Shown piece after piece: positions 1 through 13,924 of a DNA stretch of 64,000 bases (positions within the stretch are counted from its first letter, which is position 1; each line of letters begins with the position of its first letter). The stretch is from NCBI GenBank assembly GCA_002105175.1, contig MCGE01000037.1, positions 221,001 to 285,000 on the forward strand. The letters are read 5' to 3'. Source of the stretch: Absidia repens. Its lineage: Eukaryota > Mucoromycota > Mucoromycetes > Mucorales > Cunninghamellaceae. The translations under genes and the position numbers were made by a program. The notes under the pieces are model-generated. The model was given only the letters and a program-made list of their open reading frames with translations. It ran no database searches and was not told the DNA's origin.

Positions 1-614
1 TTGTAATCGAAAAAGAATAATCCCAACGTTTTCATGTCTCTGGATTGGCTGTCGTTTAAAATGAACGTTAAACTTGAACCATGTTCTAAGAGTCACGATC
101 GTTTCACTTTTCCTTTTTCTTTTTTCTTCCCCGCTATTCCCTTTTCTAACACATAGAAAATATCAGATCGGCTGGGGGATCAACATTTTTTTTTTGAGGG
201 TGTCATATGCGACAGTAGTGAATACCTTTCATCTTAAAAAAATGAATGATCGGCCACGTTTAAACGCCGACTTCCTTTTTCATTATCTGATAAGCTTTTA
301 AATTGAATGAATGGACGCCATGAACAAAGAAGGCCCATGACAACTTGACTTGGAGGATTCTTTCAATCTCCTCATGCTACTCCTTATTTGTCTCCTTACG
401 TATATTTTCAAAACCAGCCTTGAAATCTAATGAATCCCATTAAAAAACGTTGCCGCCCCTTTTCTTCCCATCCGCCCCTTTCTTTTCTTCCCAGCTCCAG
501 TTATATAAACCACCGCCATCACCTTTCTTTCCGATTTTTTTTTTTTTTTGAAACATCCAATCCATAAACTCGTACCATTCCTTTTTTTTTTTTTTTTTAT
601 TTGCGCCTTCCTCA
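1..614. other. Intergenic / upstream region
   Basis: I see no convincing coding region here. The DNA is pyrimidine-rich towards its right end, with T-runs at about 536-549 and 582-598, which is how 5' leaders of many genes in this window look. It is probably the promoter and 5' UTR of the gene starting at 615. Confidence 0.5.
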
Positions 615-935
615 ATGTTTTCTAAGCCAATACTCGCCTGGATATTTTTTTTCAAGGCGATAGCCATGGCCGCCCCCATCACCCTAATCCGCACTGATGG
701 CTCCACCCAAGATATAGCATTTAGTGCCTGTACTCCGACTTCCCTTCAAGATTCACAAATCGCCTCCGTCCAATTCAATGCTGTGGCAACGTGCCTTCTT
801 TTTAATGACAATGCCTGTCAATCGACGCCTGTCACCACCCTTGAGCCCATCATGTTTAATGCAGGTTCCAATATTCGCAATGGTGATAGCAGTGAATTGG
901 TTGCCAAATATTTCACCTGCTTGCCTGGTCAATAA
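615..935 (+). CDS. Small secreted cysteine-containing protein
   Basis: A 106-residue single-exon reading frame. Residues 1-20 form a hydrophobic N-terminus with an Ala-rich end (AMAA), typical of a signal peptide, so the product is probably secreted or cell-wall associated. The mature part has four cysteines (about residues 39, 60, 68 and 102), an even number compatible with two disulfides. A pyrimidine-rich leader precedes the ATG. A second in-frame ATG (residue 18) would remove the signal peptide, so the first ATG is preferred. I do not recognise the family. It could be a small effector-like or wall protein, but no function can be assigned. Confidence 0.6.
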   Translation: MFSKPILAWIFFFKAIAMAAPITLIRTDGSTQDIAFSACTPTSLQDSQIASVQFNAVATCLLFNDNACQSTPVTTLEPIMFNAGSNIRNGDSSELVAKYFTCLPGQ

Positions 936-1536
936 ATTTCTTTACTTTTTTTGTTTTGCTTTGATATGAAGGTCTGAGTGAGGTTGTAAGAGTTTATATA
1001 GTAAAAAGGATAGACATGTTTTTAACGAATGCTAATTTTTGTAATAAAAAGTTATTTCTTTGTTTCAGCACGTTTGACATTTAAAAAGATAACATGATTA
1101 ATGTTCGATAAAAATATAATTTTATTTTGGTAGTAAGAGAGGAATCACAAATAGATAAGAAAGAAAAATAGTAACTACTATCTAGAAATGTATGTATGTA
1201 TATGATCCTGCCAGGATAAAAATGTGTAAAAAAATAAAAAATTCCAATTCTAATATTTCTAAATATATGAGTAACATAAACTTGTAAAGATAATAAAAAA
1301 GATGCATGAATAAAAGAGTAAAAAAAATATATAATGCAGAGGGGAAGGTAATATGTATAGATAGAAGATAAAATAAGTAAGTGGAAGTGACAGGGGAATA
1401 TACTAAGGTTGACAGAGGGGATAGAGTGAGAAGATGAGATTGAAGAGGGTGAGAGGCGAAAGACAGCAGTCCATTTTCCTAGTGTGGGTGATTGTTCTTG
1501 TCCATTTGTTATTGTGATTCATCATTCAGTAGTGGT
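936..1536. other. Convergent intergenic region
   Basis: AT-rich DNA between the 3' ends of the small secreted protein gene (+) and the DED1-like helicase (-). It contains several AATAAA-like strings, consistent with polyadenylation of both genes. I found no repeat or gene in it. Confidence 0.5.
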
Positions 1537-3946
<2,410 letters not shown>

Positions 3947-6062
3947 ATTATTGAAGTAATAAGAAAAAAAGAAGAAGAAGAAGAAGAAAAGAAAGGAAAA
4001 AATTCCACCATAACCCCTTTTTTTCTTAGAAAAACATCAGCCACCGAGCCTAGTGCAATCTAGTTTACTGCGGAAACTCAAAAAAAAATTGCGGGATCTC
4101 ATTCATGTTGCATGTCATAAAATCAAAAAAACACCGAACTTGTGACAAGTAACAACTCCAACCTACCAACGTATAAAGACTATATTCAACCATGGTGGAA
4201 TTATATGCTTATAGTTTTCTGTATCCTTGTGTACTACCCCAATGGAATTTCTAAAATCCTTAGGGCGAATGTTCAAGCAGATGATGGTTGTATAATGTAT
4301 AATTTCGGGCAGCAAAAATGTTTAAAATGAATGTGATTGGTCAGGTATCAACCTTATAAAAAATATGTGAATTTTATGCTTAAATCAATCAAAGTTGTAT
4401 GGTGCCGTTCAGCACCAATGTAAAAGAAATTGGGTTTTAACAAAAAAAAAATACTGAAAATCTTTTCCTTTTCCTTGACAATAAAGTGTTAACCATGTAA
4501 CATGATAGTAAATGAAAAACGAAACAAAGTTACATTTGGTTGTTGTTGTTTTTTATATATATAAAAAAAAAAATAGCCCTGGTATTTAGAAGTGGTCGGT
4601 TAACATTTCGAGGAAGTGCACTGTACTGTACTCTACGTACAATGTCGCTATTCCCAATCGACAAGACACGCTAAACATATGAGGGACAATGAAAAGTAAA
4701 ATTAAAAAAGACCGGACTTATATTAGTCTGGTGTTGATATAAACATTGGTATGTCAACTAAACTATGTGGTCTAATACCATGAACCAATCTAAAAGCCAG
4801 TCGTTTAAAAGCGACAGTGTCAGTATGCACAAATCCGATAAGCAGCGTCCTATTATACAGTAAAAAAAGGGAAACTGAGAGAGGTCGAATTGCTCTTTCT
4901 TTGATTGGCAATGCATCAAGAGAAGAAAAAAAAAATCACCCTACCGAGGCTAAATGGCGGTACTATTTGTTGAAGGAGAAGAAGAAGCTGCAGTCGTTGT
5001 TGTCGCTGTCGTTGACGTTGACGTTGTCTTGTTGCTGCTATTGCAGCTTGTTATGATCTTCGTTTCCAGTCACGAGTTTGAAGTACCTTTAGCAAGGCTG
5101 TCTGTTTATATTGCTGTCATCGAAATTAATACCTATACATCTACAATGAACACAACTACTTGATCAATTAGAAGATTGGGCCCAGTTAGGTGATGTAAGA
5201 GTTTCCATTTTGGTGATGGACAAAAAAAAATTGCCTTCAGAGACCATGGGAAGCTTTCAAACCCAGCACACATGAATATTTCTTTTCTCCCTTTTTTTCC
5301 TTCCTTTCCTGTTTTTTTATTTTCTTTTTCTTTTCAGTTTTTCCTCCATCATTCAACTTCTCCGAGGTTATGTTGATCTTAGAATAGTGTCAGGATTAGT
5401 TTAGAAGTGGTTTCAGACCAGGGATTACAAGATGCATGAGGGAAACCCTTTCATTTTGGATCCAGGATCTGCGAAGACCGTTATATTTCTTCATTAGCTT
5501 AATTTAATGTTACTTTTCATAGTTTGTTTCTGCATTTTAATAAAATATATCTCTTTTTACATGCTTCAATGAAAATTATGTCCCACCAGTTTGTCTCATG
5601 TCTTCTGCACTAGATCCTTTTTTTTTGTTATATACTACCATCACCCCTTTCGATTAGTGTTGACCGATGTTATGCTTCGATAACAGATATTATTTTATCA
5701 TGCCTTGTACAATATATTTGCTATAGCATTTTCAGCTATTTCTTTAGATTAGAATTGAACATTCTTTAAAACTCACAATAGTCATCCTCGTGCTTCCTCT
5801 TGATACATCCTTCCACTAAATTACTTGTTACAATGAACCCTTCGTCTATAGTTAGAGTATCTACCAATATGCTGCAATAAAATATGTCCTTTTTCTTAAC
5901 AATTCTTTTACCCATTCTATTTTTGTAAAAAAATGTAAAATGTCCAGTGATTTCAAAAAGGGCCCCATCAATAGAGCGTTTGTTTTATTTTGATTATTGC
6001 TAATAGTGTTCAAGAAAATGATAACTAAATATGTTATGTTAAGGACAATACAACATCCATGT
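3947..6062. other. Intergenic region with a repeat copy
   Basis: Promoter side of the DED1-like gene, followed by AT-rich DNA and a copy of repeat R1 (5240-5900). A GAAGAAGAAG / GTTGTCGCTGTCGTTGACG low-complexity stretch lies at about 4979-5030. A minus-strand reading frame at 4723-4860 has no start or partner exon and is not called as a gene. Confidence 0.5.
5240..5900 (+). repeat. Dispersed repeat R1, copy A
   Basis: Degenerate copy. The head is at about 5253-5280 (GCTTTCAAACCCAGCACACA), followed by a T/C-rich tract, then the conserved core around 5390-5480 (CAGGGATTACAAGATGCATG, then CCTTTCATTTTGGATCCAGG) and two AATAAA boxes (near 5540 and 5875). The same order of blocks is found in eight places in the window. 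No reading frame runs through it. Confidence 0.8.
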
Positions 6063-6405
6063 TTACCACAAGTAGCGAACATTGATAGATGCGTTGGGAA
6101 TTACATAATCAGCCAAAGCATAGGCATTAAACACAGCTTGCCAAAGGGACGCTTTTTGAGGACTATCGGCAAACAAGTACATATACCCCTCTACGTTTTC
6201 ATCATCCTTTAAAACCACTTGATCCATACGTATGTGATTTGTTTTGAATTTAAGAACAATACCATGTTGGCGTCCAAAATAAACCTGCTCTTGAATATCT
6301 TCTCCAGGTTTACAGACGGATTGTAATTCACTTAATGGAATAGACTCTACTGGTCCCTTGTGCTGGAGACAAAAAAAAAAAAAAATACAATCAATGCAAT
6401 TTATT

Positions 6406-6438
<33 letters not shown>

Positions 6439-8680
6439 AGGCACGACATTATACCTCGTTTGAAAATTGTCGGAAGTAAAGCTGACCATGATCTAAAGTG
6501 ACCCAGTACCTATTCCAAGTCTTTTTGCGTATATAAATCACTGTATAAGTATGAATCTTTCTATTTTATTATTATTATTATTATCTTTTCTTACAGGGAA
6601 TTGTTTACTTCGGATGTAAAAAGTCAAATAGTCACCTTGATGGCATGCAGCAAATGCATCTTCAAAATCCACATCACCTGAAGAGAAGTCAGATATGCAA
6701 GCATGTGAAAAGGGTACTGAATCTTCCAACTGAAAAGCAACCATCAATTCCAAATTCATTTCATCCAGCTGTTTTTGATTTTCGTTTTCGTGAGGTTTGG
6801 TCAGAGTGTACCGAGAAAGTCCCTTTCCACTAAACGCCTCAAATCGTTCCCTTGAAAGAAGACAAGTTGATCCAACCACCGGCATTTTAGAGGAAAATTT
6901 AGTAGAGCTATCATTATTTCGGAATGAAGAGGAAGATGAAGAGGAGAACGATGGGGTTTGCTGATGACGGGCAAGGTCCATTTTGGAAATAAATGTTTTC
7001 ATTTTTGAAAATCCACTATTGACAGGCTTGGCACACAGTGTGAATGTCAATGTAAATGGGCTCTTCACTTCACTTTTTGAAAAAATAAAATAAATATTTA
7101 AATTAGATGTATTGATACTGGGTAGACGGTGTGGAACAAAAAAAAAAAAATAAAGAAACACTTACAATGAAATTGATTCCTTAGGACTGGCTGCACTGAT
7201 TCCTTTTGTGATTTTCTTCATTATTCCTGATTTCAAAGCCTGAATATCATCATTCAATTGCACATATAACTCATAATGATATTCTGGATCGCCCATAAAA
7301 AAAATACTTCAGAAAAAATCAAGGCTTCCCTCTCATATGTGTTCCCGTTTACCTTTCGAAGATGCTGTGTTAGTTATTTGTATAACTATGTTGTCAAAAA
7401 AAAAAAAAATCAACATCATACTTATGAAAAATAAAATAAAAGAAGCGTGGTTTTTATTTACTACCTTGGCATCTTAGCACTTTTCTTCTGCTGAAGCGTG
7501 AATTAAGGTCCACCGAATTTTTTTTTACTGGGACGCTGTTTAAAAAAAACGAATTAGAAAAAATGAGACAACGTTCACATTTTACCTCTTACCTTTCTGG
7601 AGTCCACGGTTGTCGATCTTGATTTTCATGACTGCTCATTGGTCTGCGTACACTATGCTCTTGATAATTATTTGGATAATGGTAAGATGGATTATTTACA
7701 GCTGCCGTTGCATTCACAGCTATCGATGATAACGAGGACGAAGAAGAGGTAGATGACGATGATGATCGAGAATGATTTAAATGATTGTCCTGGGACATCA
7801 ATTTGGAGCAGGGTGGAATCGTAAAAGTACCAAGAGTGGAGATCATGGGCGATGACATAAATCGATGAAAAGGCTTCCTGCACCAATGGACAGCTTGTCG
7901 GAGTTTTTGGTCGACATGTGCCTGATGCATTATTTCTTTGAAATAATGAAGTTCGTCAAGTGCATGATTTTTAACATTCAAAGGAGTTGACAATTTGTTG
8001 GAAGGCAATGGCGGTAAAGAGCGATTAGCTAATGATGCTATATTATTTAGCATCAATAAAGCTGGATGTGATTTGGATCCATAATGATGGTGTTGATTGA
8101 GAACATTGTTTTCTTCTTCTTCTTCATCGTTTTCAAATTCCGCTTCCACATCATCCATATCAATGCTGAGGGTGTATAAAGATGACTCGTCTGAGGAAAC
8201 CATGTTGCGTTCATTGAAATCATCCGTATAATGGGAATTGGTTACATCAAAATTGAAAGGTGGTTGATTATGACGGTGGTGAGACAAAGTTGTAGATGTT
8301 AACCCAGGTGTTCCTGAGAAAGAATTAACATCCGCCAAGGAAAAATGTGTGATAATTCTTTTCAATCCTTTTGCCGCTTTTCTTCGCAATCCATGTTTTT
8401 TATCTTGATCATCATCTTCATCCTCGTCTTCCACCCCTTTGGATTTTAAAGGAAGGAGACTACCTTCCATTGAGAATCGTGCCCTGTCCTTTTCACTAGT
8501 AGTTCCTACAATAAGAGGGCCTACTTTATCTCTTTGTTGGTTTACTTTAAAGTTCTGCAAATTCCAGAACCGCTTAGGTACGGATGACCCTGTAGAATCT
8601 GCGTTATGGACAGAGTAAGAGGAGGATAATCTTTGCACTAGGTGATGCTCATAGTCAGACGCCTCCATTATTGATCCCAT
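6063..8680 (-). CDS. PH-domain protein, anillin/Bud4-like
   Basis: Seven exons (7593-8680, 7465-7535, 7353-7385, 7166-7283, 6636-7072, 6455-6540, 6063-6362) sum to 2133 nt, an exact 710 residues plus stop. Residues 1 to about 365 are low-complexity, with an acidic patch, Ser runs and a basic RRKAAKGLKR segment. Residues from about 395 to 575 form a beta-rich region (ELYVQLND, FEVKSPFTLTFTL) like the domain preceding the PH module in anillin-type proteins. A C-terminal PH domain spans about 577-700 (KTWNRYWVTLDHGQLYFRQF, with the closing helix containing LWQAVFNAYA). Such proteins scaffold septins and the cytokinetic ring at the membrane. The PH domain is clear; the anillin/Bud4 link is inference from architecture. 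I chose the ATG at 8680 because the extension to 8800 only translates an A/T-run leader. Confidence 0.75.
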
Positions 8681-9119
8681 TGAGAAGAAGGAGGGAAGAA
8701 AAATTAGCAAGTGAAAAAAAAAAAAAAAAAAGAGCTGTGGTGAATGGTTGAGGAAACTAGATCTGTTTGAGTGCATTCTTGCATAATGCATTCTAACCAA
8801 CTTTTACCCCCCTCCATAAAAAATCCTCCGACCACATGATCCACTTCACCAAAACCCTAAAGAAAATAATTTAGGGCTCACGGAAAATGCTAAGGATATT
8901 TTTTTACATGATAATAAAACATTTAACTTAGTAATATGATAGTAATAGGGAAAAGCAACAAAGTTACGTGATCGGTACGTTCTTGTTTTTGCCTCTATTG
9001 AAAAAGGAGCTTTGAACATTTGTGATTCACTGGATTTCGCTGAGTGGTCGAGACGTTTAGTTTCAAATCCCGCACACGTGGATTTTATTTTCTCTAAATT
9101 TTTTATTTTCTTTCTTTTG

Positions 9120-9169
<50 letters not shown>

Positions 9170-10403
9170 CATCCATTAACTTCTCTGAGGTTATGGTGGT
9201 ATTAGATTAGTGGTAGGACTAGTTTAGAACGGATTTCAGATCAGGGATTACAAGATGCATGGGGAAACTCTTTCATTTTGGATCTAGGATCTGGTGGCAC
9301 TATTGGTTGGCTTTTGATGTCATCATTAGTTTAGTTTAGTTTAGTTTAGTGTTAATTTGTCCATAGTTTGTCTGAATAAAATATATCTCATTTTACATTC
9401 TGCAAATGAACTGTGTATCATTAATCTCTTTCATGTCTTGTGCTATAGATCTCTCTTTTTTTTTTTTTACTACCATCTCACTTTTAATGAGTGTTGACCA
9501 CTTTTACGTTGCAGTCGAAGATAGCCCGTTTGTACTCGTTTATACTGTATCATTATAATACGTCTATTTTTATATTGGTATATTTAGGTTAGAGTTGAAC
9601 ATTATTGAAACCTCATCTTAGCCTGCATCAATCTTCCTCCAATAGAACATTTCATTCACTCACTTGTTACATTGAACGTCCCGCCTTTAGTTTAGTCTCT
9701 ATCAATATCCTCTAATAAAGTATTTCATTTATATTACCGTCGTTTGAGCGATTAGACAGTGAGAAATGTTGCTATAGTATCATGTTTATGACTATCCTAC
9801 CTAGCACTTGATTTCTAATTCACCCACTATGACTACTTTTCTCTTAAAGACCCATGGCCTGATAGGCAGCCCTAGATCACTTGTTATTAAAAATGGACAT
9901 ATTTCCACTATATATCAAGATCGCTATTTGTTATATATTTATTTTGCATGGGGTACAACAATAACAAAATGTGACACAAACTGAAGGCTGTTGATCCTCA
10001 AAGGCGCCTTCTATGAGGATGCAAATGGCAGGAACAGTTAATTATATCAAAAACCACCTCTTTGACAACTTCTCTCTCATTTGACCAATATAATCTAATT
10101 TTTTATAAATGTGGAATTAAATATAAAGAATCGCAGCAATTCAAGTCAACTTCCACGTTTTTGCTTAACTGCACTATATCCCCAACAAAATGCCCAAATA
10201 ACACCCCCCCCAAATCATATGCATTGAGCTAAGAACACAATAAGTGAAAAAAAACAATAAGCAAAAAAAAATCGATGAAGTGGACTTTATTTCAGAGGGG
10301 TAAAACATCTAATACTATACAACATATACTATCTACTAACTATGATCTACAAACTAAATTAACGCTATTTTCTACACTAAATCACCTACACCGTGTTCGC
10401 TTT
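8681..10403. other. Intergenic region with a repeat copy
   Basis: It holds the leader and promoter of the PH-domain gene, a complete copy of repeat R1, and AT-rich DNA leading to the 3' end of the MYH gene. A short AGTTT tandem repeat is at about 9330-9352. No gene is visible. Confidence 0.5.
9010..9790 (+). repeat. Dispersed repeat R1, copy B
   Basis: One of the longest copies. The head at 9039-9080 has a tRNA box A-like string (CGCTGAGTGGTC, 9039-9050) followed by a box B-like string (GTTTCAAATCCCGC, 9060-9073) and CACGTG. Then come a long T-run (9138-9169), the core (CAGGGATTACAAGATGCATG at about 9242), AATAAAATATATCTC (about 9376), a GTGTTGACC block (about 9492) and a second AATAAAG near 9715. 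There is no coding potential. Confidence 0.85.
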
Positions 10404-12515
10404 TCATGAACGTTTCTTCTGGAAAAACGATGCAATATCCTTGGTATTAGATGAAGGAGGTTGTTTGCGTTTTGCTGATGTGGATGAGGCTTTTGTTGAG
10501 CCGATACGCGCCTTTTCTAATAACTTGATCGCCTTCTTCAGTCCAGTTGGTATGGGAGCTTTCTTCAGTTCGTCCATCGTAATCCATTTCTTTTGACCTG
10601 TTGATGCCATTTCTATTCCTGCGGCTGCTGGTATGCGTACCCATTCAATATGATACACCTTTCGGATATGAGAAAAAAGGTGTACCACATTATCCAAGTC
10701 TTGCCGTTTCACCTCCGCTTTAACTGTTGCCGTGGTCGTCAGGTCCAGATTGTATTGTTCTTTCAAAAAGGTTGTTGTTCGTTTTGATCGCTGCGCATAT
10801 GTTGTTCGATTATCACCCAATTCCAAGCTAGGGAATTCCCAAAGTCCTGCCAATAGTCCTGTAATAAATGGCGATGTCAGATACCAGTCAGGAAACTCGT
10901 GTGTGTGTGTGTTTTTTTTTTTTTTCGTGATCACCCTTTTTCATTACCTTTATCAGGCCGTCGTGATATCAGATACAATGACTCTTCATCGCCCTCCTGT
11001 AGTTTTTCCAGTATACAAACAGCACATTCTAGTTGACATCATAAAAAATGAGATGAGTCCTTCTTTATACCCATGACTTCCCAAACCCTTCTTTCTTACC
11101 CTCATCCCTCGGAGGTTTTTTGTCAACCTTAACAGGATACCTAAAATTGAGAAAAAGGGTATATACGTTTATCAAATAAGCTATATAACACTACGTCGCC
11201 TATCCAATATGTGATACAAATATGTCATACGTACCTTGTCACAGCATAATCATCATGGTCCAGTTCATTCGTCATTGCAGGGCAAAATTCGCATTCTAAT
11301 ATATCGACCCCTTTTAGTAAATTATTCCTTCTGATATTTTGTGACCTTTTTATTTGTACTTACCATGCTCCAGTTGACTTGAGTCCGTTGACATTCCTTT
11401 TTGATCCCAAAAGCCACCATCAGCCAAAAACTTGCCATGAAGATTCAAATGTGCCCGGGAAAGACATTGCGATTGCACCGGACAGCCATCACAGTTGGGG
11501 TTTTGAGGGGTACACACTCTTGCACCTAGTTCCATCAAAGCTTGATTAAAGTCACCAGATCTTTCGACGGGTACCAAAGTAGTTGCTAGTTGCCAAAAGA
11601 GAGCCACCACGTTTGCTTTTTTCATGTCAGCACCGATGGCGCGAAGGCGAGCCAAGACACGAATCACATTGCCATCCACCAACGCTGTTTGTTGACCAAA
11701 GACTATGGAAGCAATAGCACCTGCAGTATATGGGCCCACACCGGGGATGTGTTTTTCAAGGTCCTTTGCATTGTTTGGTAATAGTCCATCAAATTCTTCC
11801 ACGACCTTTTTAGCTCCAGCTTTGAGTCGAGCTGCACGGGAATAGTAGCCAAGTCCAGCCCATAATGTATTGACTTCCTAAATATATATAGTAACAAGGG
11901 AATTGAGTACAACAAAATAAGAATTTATGTGATTATAATTAAAAAAAGGGGGGGTAAAGAACTTACTTCAATGTCAGCGGCAGCTAGGTCATATATCGTG
12001 GGGAACCGATCCATCCATCGATTGTAATACTCGATCACCGTCGCTACTTGAGTCTAGTGATATAAAAAAAAATGGTGAGTCTTTCTCCCTGTTCCATGGA
12101 ACAAGCTCAGCTCTAACGATGCCTTCTTTTCTTACTTGTTGTAGCATGATCTCGCTGACCCACACTTCATATGCGCGTTGTCCTAAAGCCTAAAGTACAA
12201 AGAGAGTGAGTATGTGATCTAGCTGGCCTTTGGATTCCACTGCCTTACCTCTTTATCCAAATCAGATCTTGCAGGTTTCCGCCAGGGCATATTGGTTCTT
12301 TGTTCTTTATCAAACCAATCCAAAAGAGCCACTTGTATCTGGTCTATTTCAGTTTGCTTGAATTGGTGATAACGGGTGTTGTGGACCAGTCGGCGACTTG
12401 ATACGCAATCTTCAATACTTGTTGGTTCTCGCATTCTTTCCGTATGTGTTTCTGTGGAGGATATCTTTTCAGTTTTTGCATGCTGTCGTGTACTTCTCGT
12501 CCTCGTAACTGTCAT
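10404..12515 (-). CDS. MYH1: Adenine DNA glycosylase (MutY/MYH)
   Basis: Eight exons (12249-12515, 12136-12189, 11967-12053, 11364-11877, 11235-11295, 11100-11140, 10948-11028, 10404-10858) sum to 1560 nt, giving 519 residues. The enzyme removes adenine mispaired with 8-oxoguanine in base excision repair. Visible features: catalytic Glu102 in SEIMLQQ, helix-hairpin-helix [13 protein letters not shown] (about 180-192), catalytic Asp204 in VDGNVIRVL, and an iron-sulfur ligand set Cys258-X6-Cys265-X2-Cys268-X5-Cys274. The C-terminal part is a NUDIX-like 8-oxoG recognition domain (about 325-470). The last residues contain TKDIASFF, which resembles a PCNA-interacting box, as in human MUTYH. The gene is divergent from TOM22. 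Budding yeast lacks this enzyme, whereas fission yeast has it. Confidence 0.95.
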
Positions 12516-13184
12516 GCTATGTATATGCGTATATGAATAAAAGCTTCAAAGAAAGGCGCGTTCACCAAAAAAAAAAAAAAAAAAAAAACGCAATTTTTTT
12601 TAGGCGACGGGGATTGAACATTGAGATGAGGGCAAATTCTTTTGAGGCACTCTGAATGTCCAGAAAAAAACTTGGGGGTTAGTATTAATGGTGTGTGTAT
12701 GGCAACCTAAGAAAGTGTCTGATAGTATCAACAATTAAATTTAATCCTACCTTTAAATGCACCAAAAGTCAATTTTTTACACAAGCTTCCGTAAAGAATG
12801 ATGATGGTTTTACTTATTCACAGTAGCAGACTTTAAGCCATACGGCGAATTCAAAGATTCGTATTTCTTTTCTAGATATCATTTTCATGCAAATAGAAGA
12901 AACTATGAAAATTGTAGGAGAAAATAAACCTCTTTATCAGGGATCAGTACTGTAAGTGCAGTACAATACATAGGGTATTTTTTATATAACACACTATTAG
13001 CATAGTGTTAAATAAGTCCATTAATGGCGGTGGCTTTGAGTCCATAAATTCACATTCCGCTTGGACGGGCGGTGACTACAATTTTTAGATTGGAAAAAAT
13101 AAAATAAAAAAAGTGGAGGGGTGCATTTTCGAGTTTTTTCTTTTTTTGTCTTTCTCTTATTTACATTCTATTTTATATAATACC
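12516..13184. promoter_or_regulatory. Divergent promoter region, MYH and TOM22
   Basis: This is a head-to-head intergenic region of about 670 bp. On the minus strand a GTTCAATCCCCG string (12608-12619), about 95 bp upstream of the MYH ATG, resembles the box B-like motif seen elsewhere in the window. A GC-rich GGACGGGCGG lies at about 13062-13071 on the TOM22 side. No reading frame of interest. Confidence 0.4.
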
Positions 13185-13717
13185 ATGGTGAAACTTGAAG
13201 AAGTACCTATTGATCAATTTGAAGAAGATGTCGAAGACGTTGTCAGCGAAGACGAATCCGACTATAGCGATGACGAAGACTTTGATGATGACGAAGACGA
13301 GTCTGTGTTGGATCGACTTGCTGCTCTCAAAGATATTATTCCCTTGAAGCACCGCAACAGAATCTCCAATGGTGTCCAATCTGTCACTTCTTGGGGAAAG
13401 ACCGGTGCCACTTTTGTTGGTAAAAGTGCCTGGGTGTTGACTACCTCCATGTTATTGTTGGTCCTCCCCCTTGCTTTGGAAATCGAAAAAGAACAAGCTT
13501 TGGTGGCTTATGAGCAAGAAGCTATGCAACAACAAGGCGCTGCCCAACAGGTAATGAACAATAAGGAAACACACGATGAATAGTCAAATATAACGATTGT
13601 TATTAATATGCATTGATTTTTATTGTTGTTTTTTATGCGTTGTAGTTGATGAATCCTGGTATGTATCAACCCGGACAACCTCAACAACCTCAACAACCTC
13701 AGCAACAAAAGCAATAG
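13185..13717 (+). CDS. TOM22: Mitochondrial import receptor subunit Tom22
   Basis: Two exons (13185-13550 and 13646-13717) encode 145 residues. The N-terminal cytosolic part is strongly acidic (residues 5-45, many Asp/Glu), as expected for the presequence-binding face of Tom22. It is followed by the family signature LLDRxxALKDIxP (here VLDRLAALKDIIPLKHR) and a single transmembrane segment (about 84-103, AWVLTTSMLLLVLPLAL). A short C-terminal tail with CAACCT repeats (Gln-Pro rich) faces the intermembrane space. The protein is a central receptor of the TOM complex in the mitochondrial outer membrane. The ATG at 13185 is chosen because upstream in-frame codons only read a T-rich leader. The length matches fungal Tom22. 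A polyA-type AATAAA follows at about 13976. Confidence 0.92.
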
Positions 13718-13884
13718 ATGAAAACTACATTTTGTACGCTTTTTTTTTTTACTCGATATACAATAACAGAACACCTCGTTTAGTTTTCTCCCCTTATACT
13801 TCACATCATCTCTCCCTTGTATATGATTCATATCCTTCTCTGTTCTATCATATCACCATCCTCTCCCCCCACCCATCCGCCCAC

Positions 13885-13886
<2 letters not shown>

Positions 13887-13921
<35 letters not shown>
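13887..13921. repeat. (CA)n microsatellite
   Basis: A run of about 17 CA dinucleotides in the 3' flank of TOM22. Confidence 0.9.

Positions 13922-13924
<3 letters not shown>

Noticed and set aside
4954..5163. Val/Leu-rich small ORF
   Set aside because: It arises from a GTTGTCGTTGACG low-complexity stretch and has no leader or splice structure that supports a gene.
8681..8800. N-terminal extension of the PH-domain protein to an ATG at 8800
   Set aside because: The added residues translate a poly-T/poly-A tract and look like a 5' leader; the ATG at 8680 is a better start.
9036..9080. A possible tRNA-Ser/Leu gene
   Set aside because: Box A- and box B-like strings are present, but they are too close together and no acceptor or anticodon stem can be formed. 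It fits better as the head of repeat R1.
13887..13921. CRISPR-like array
   Set aside because: It is a simple CA microsatellite; no spaced direct repeats are found anywhere in the window.
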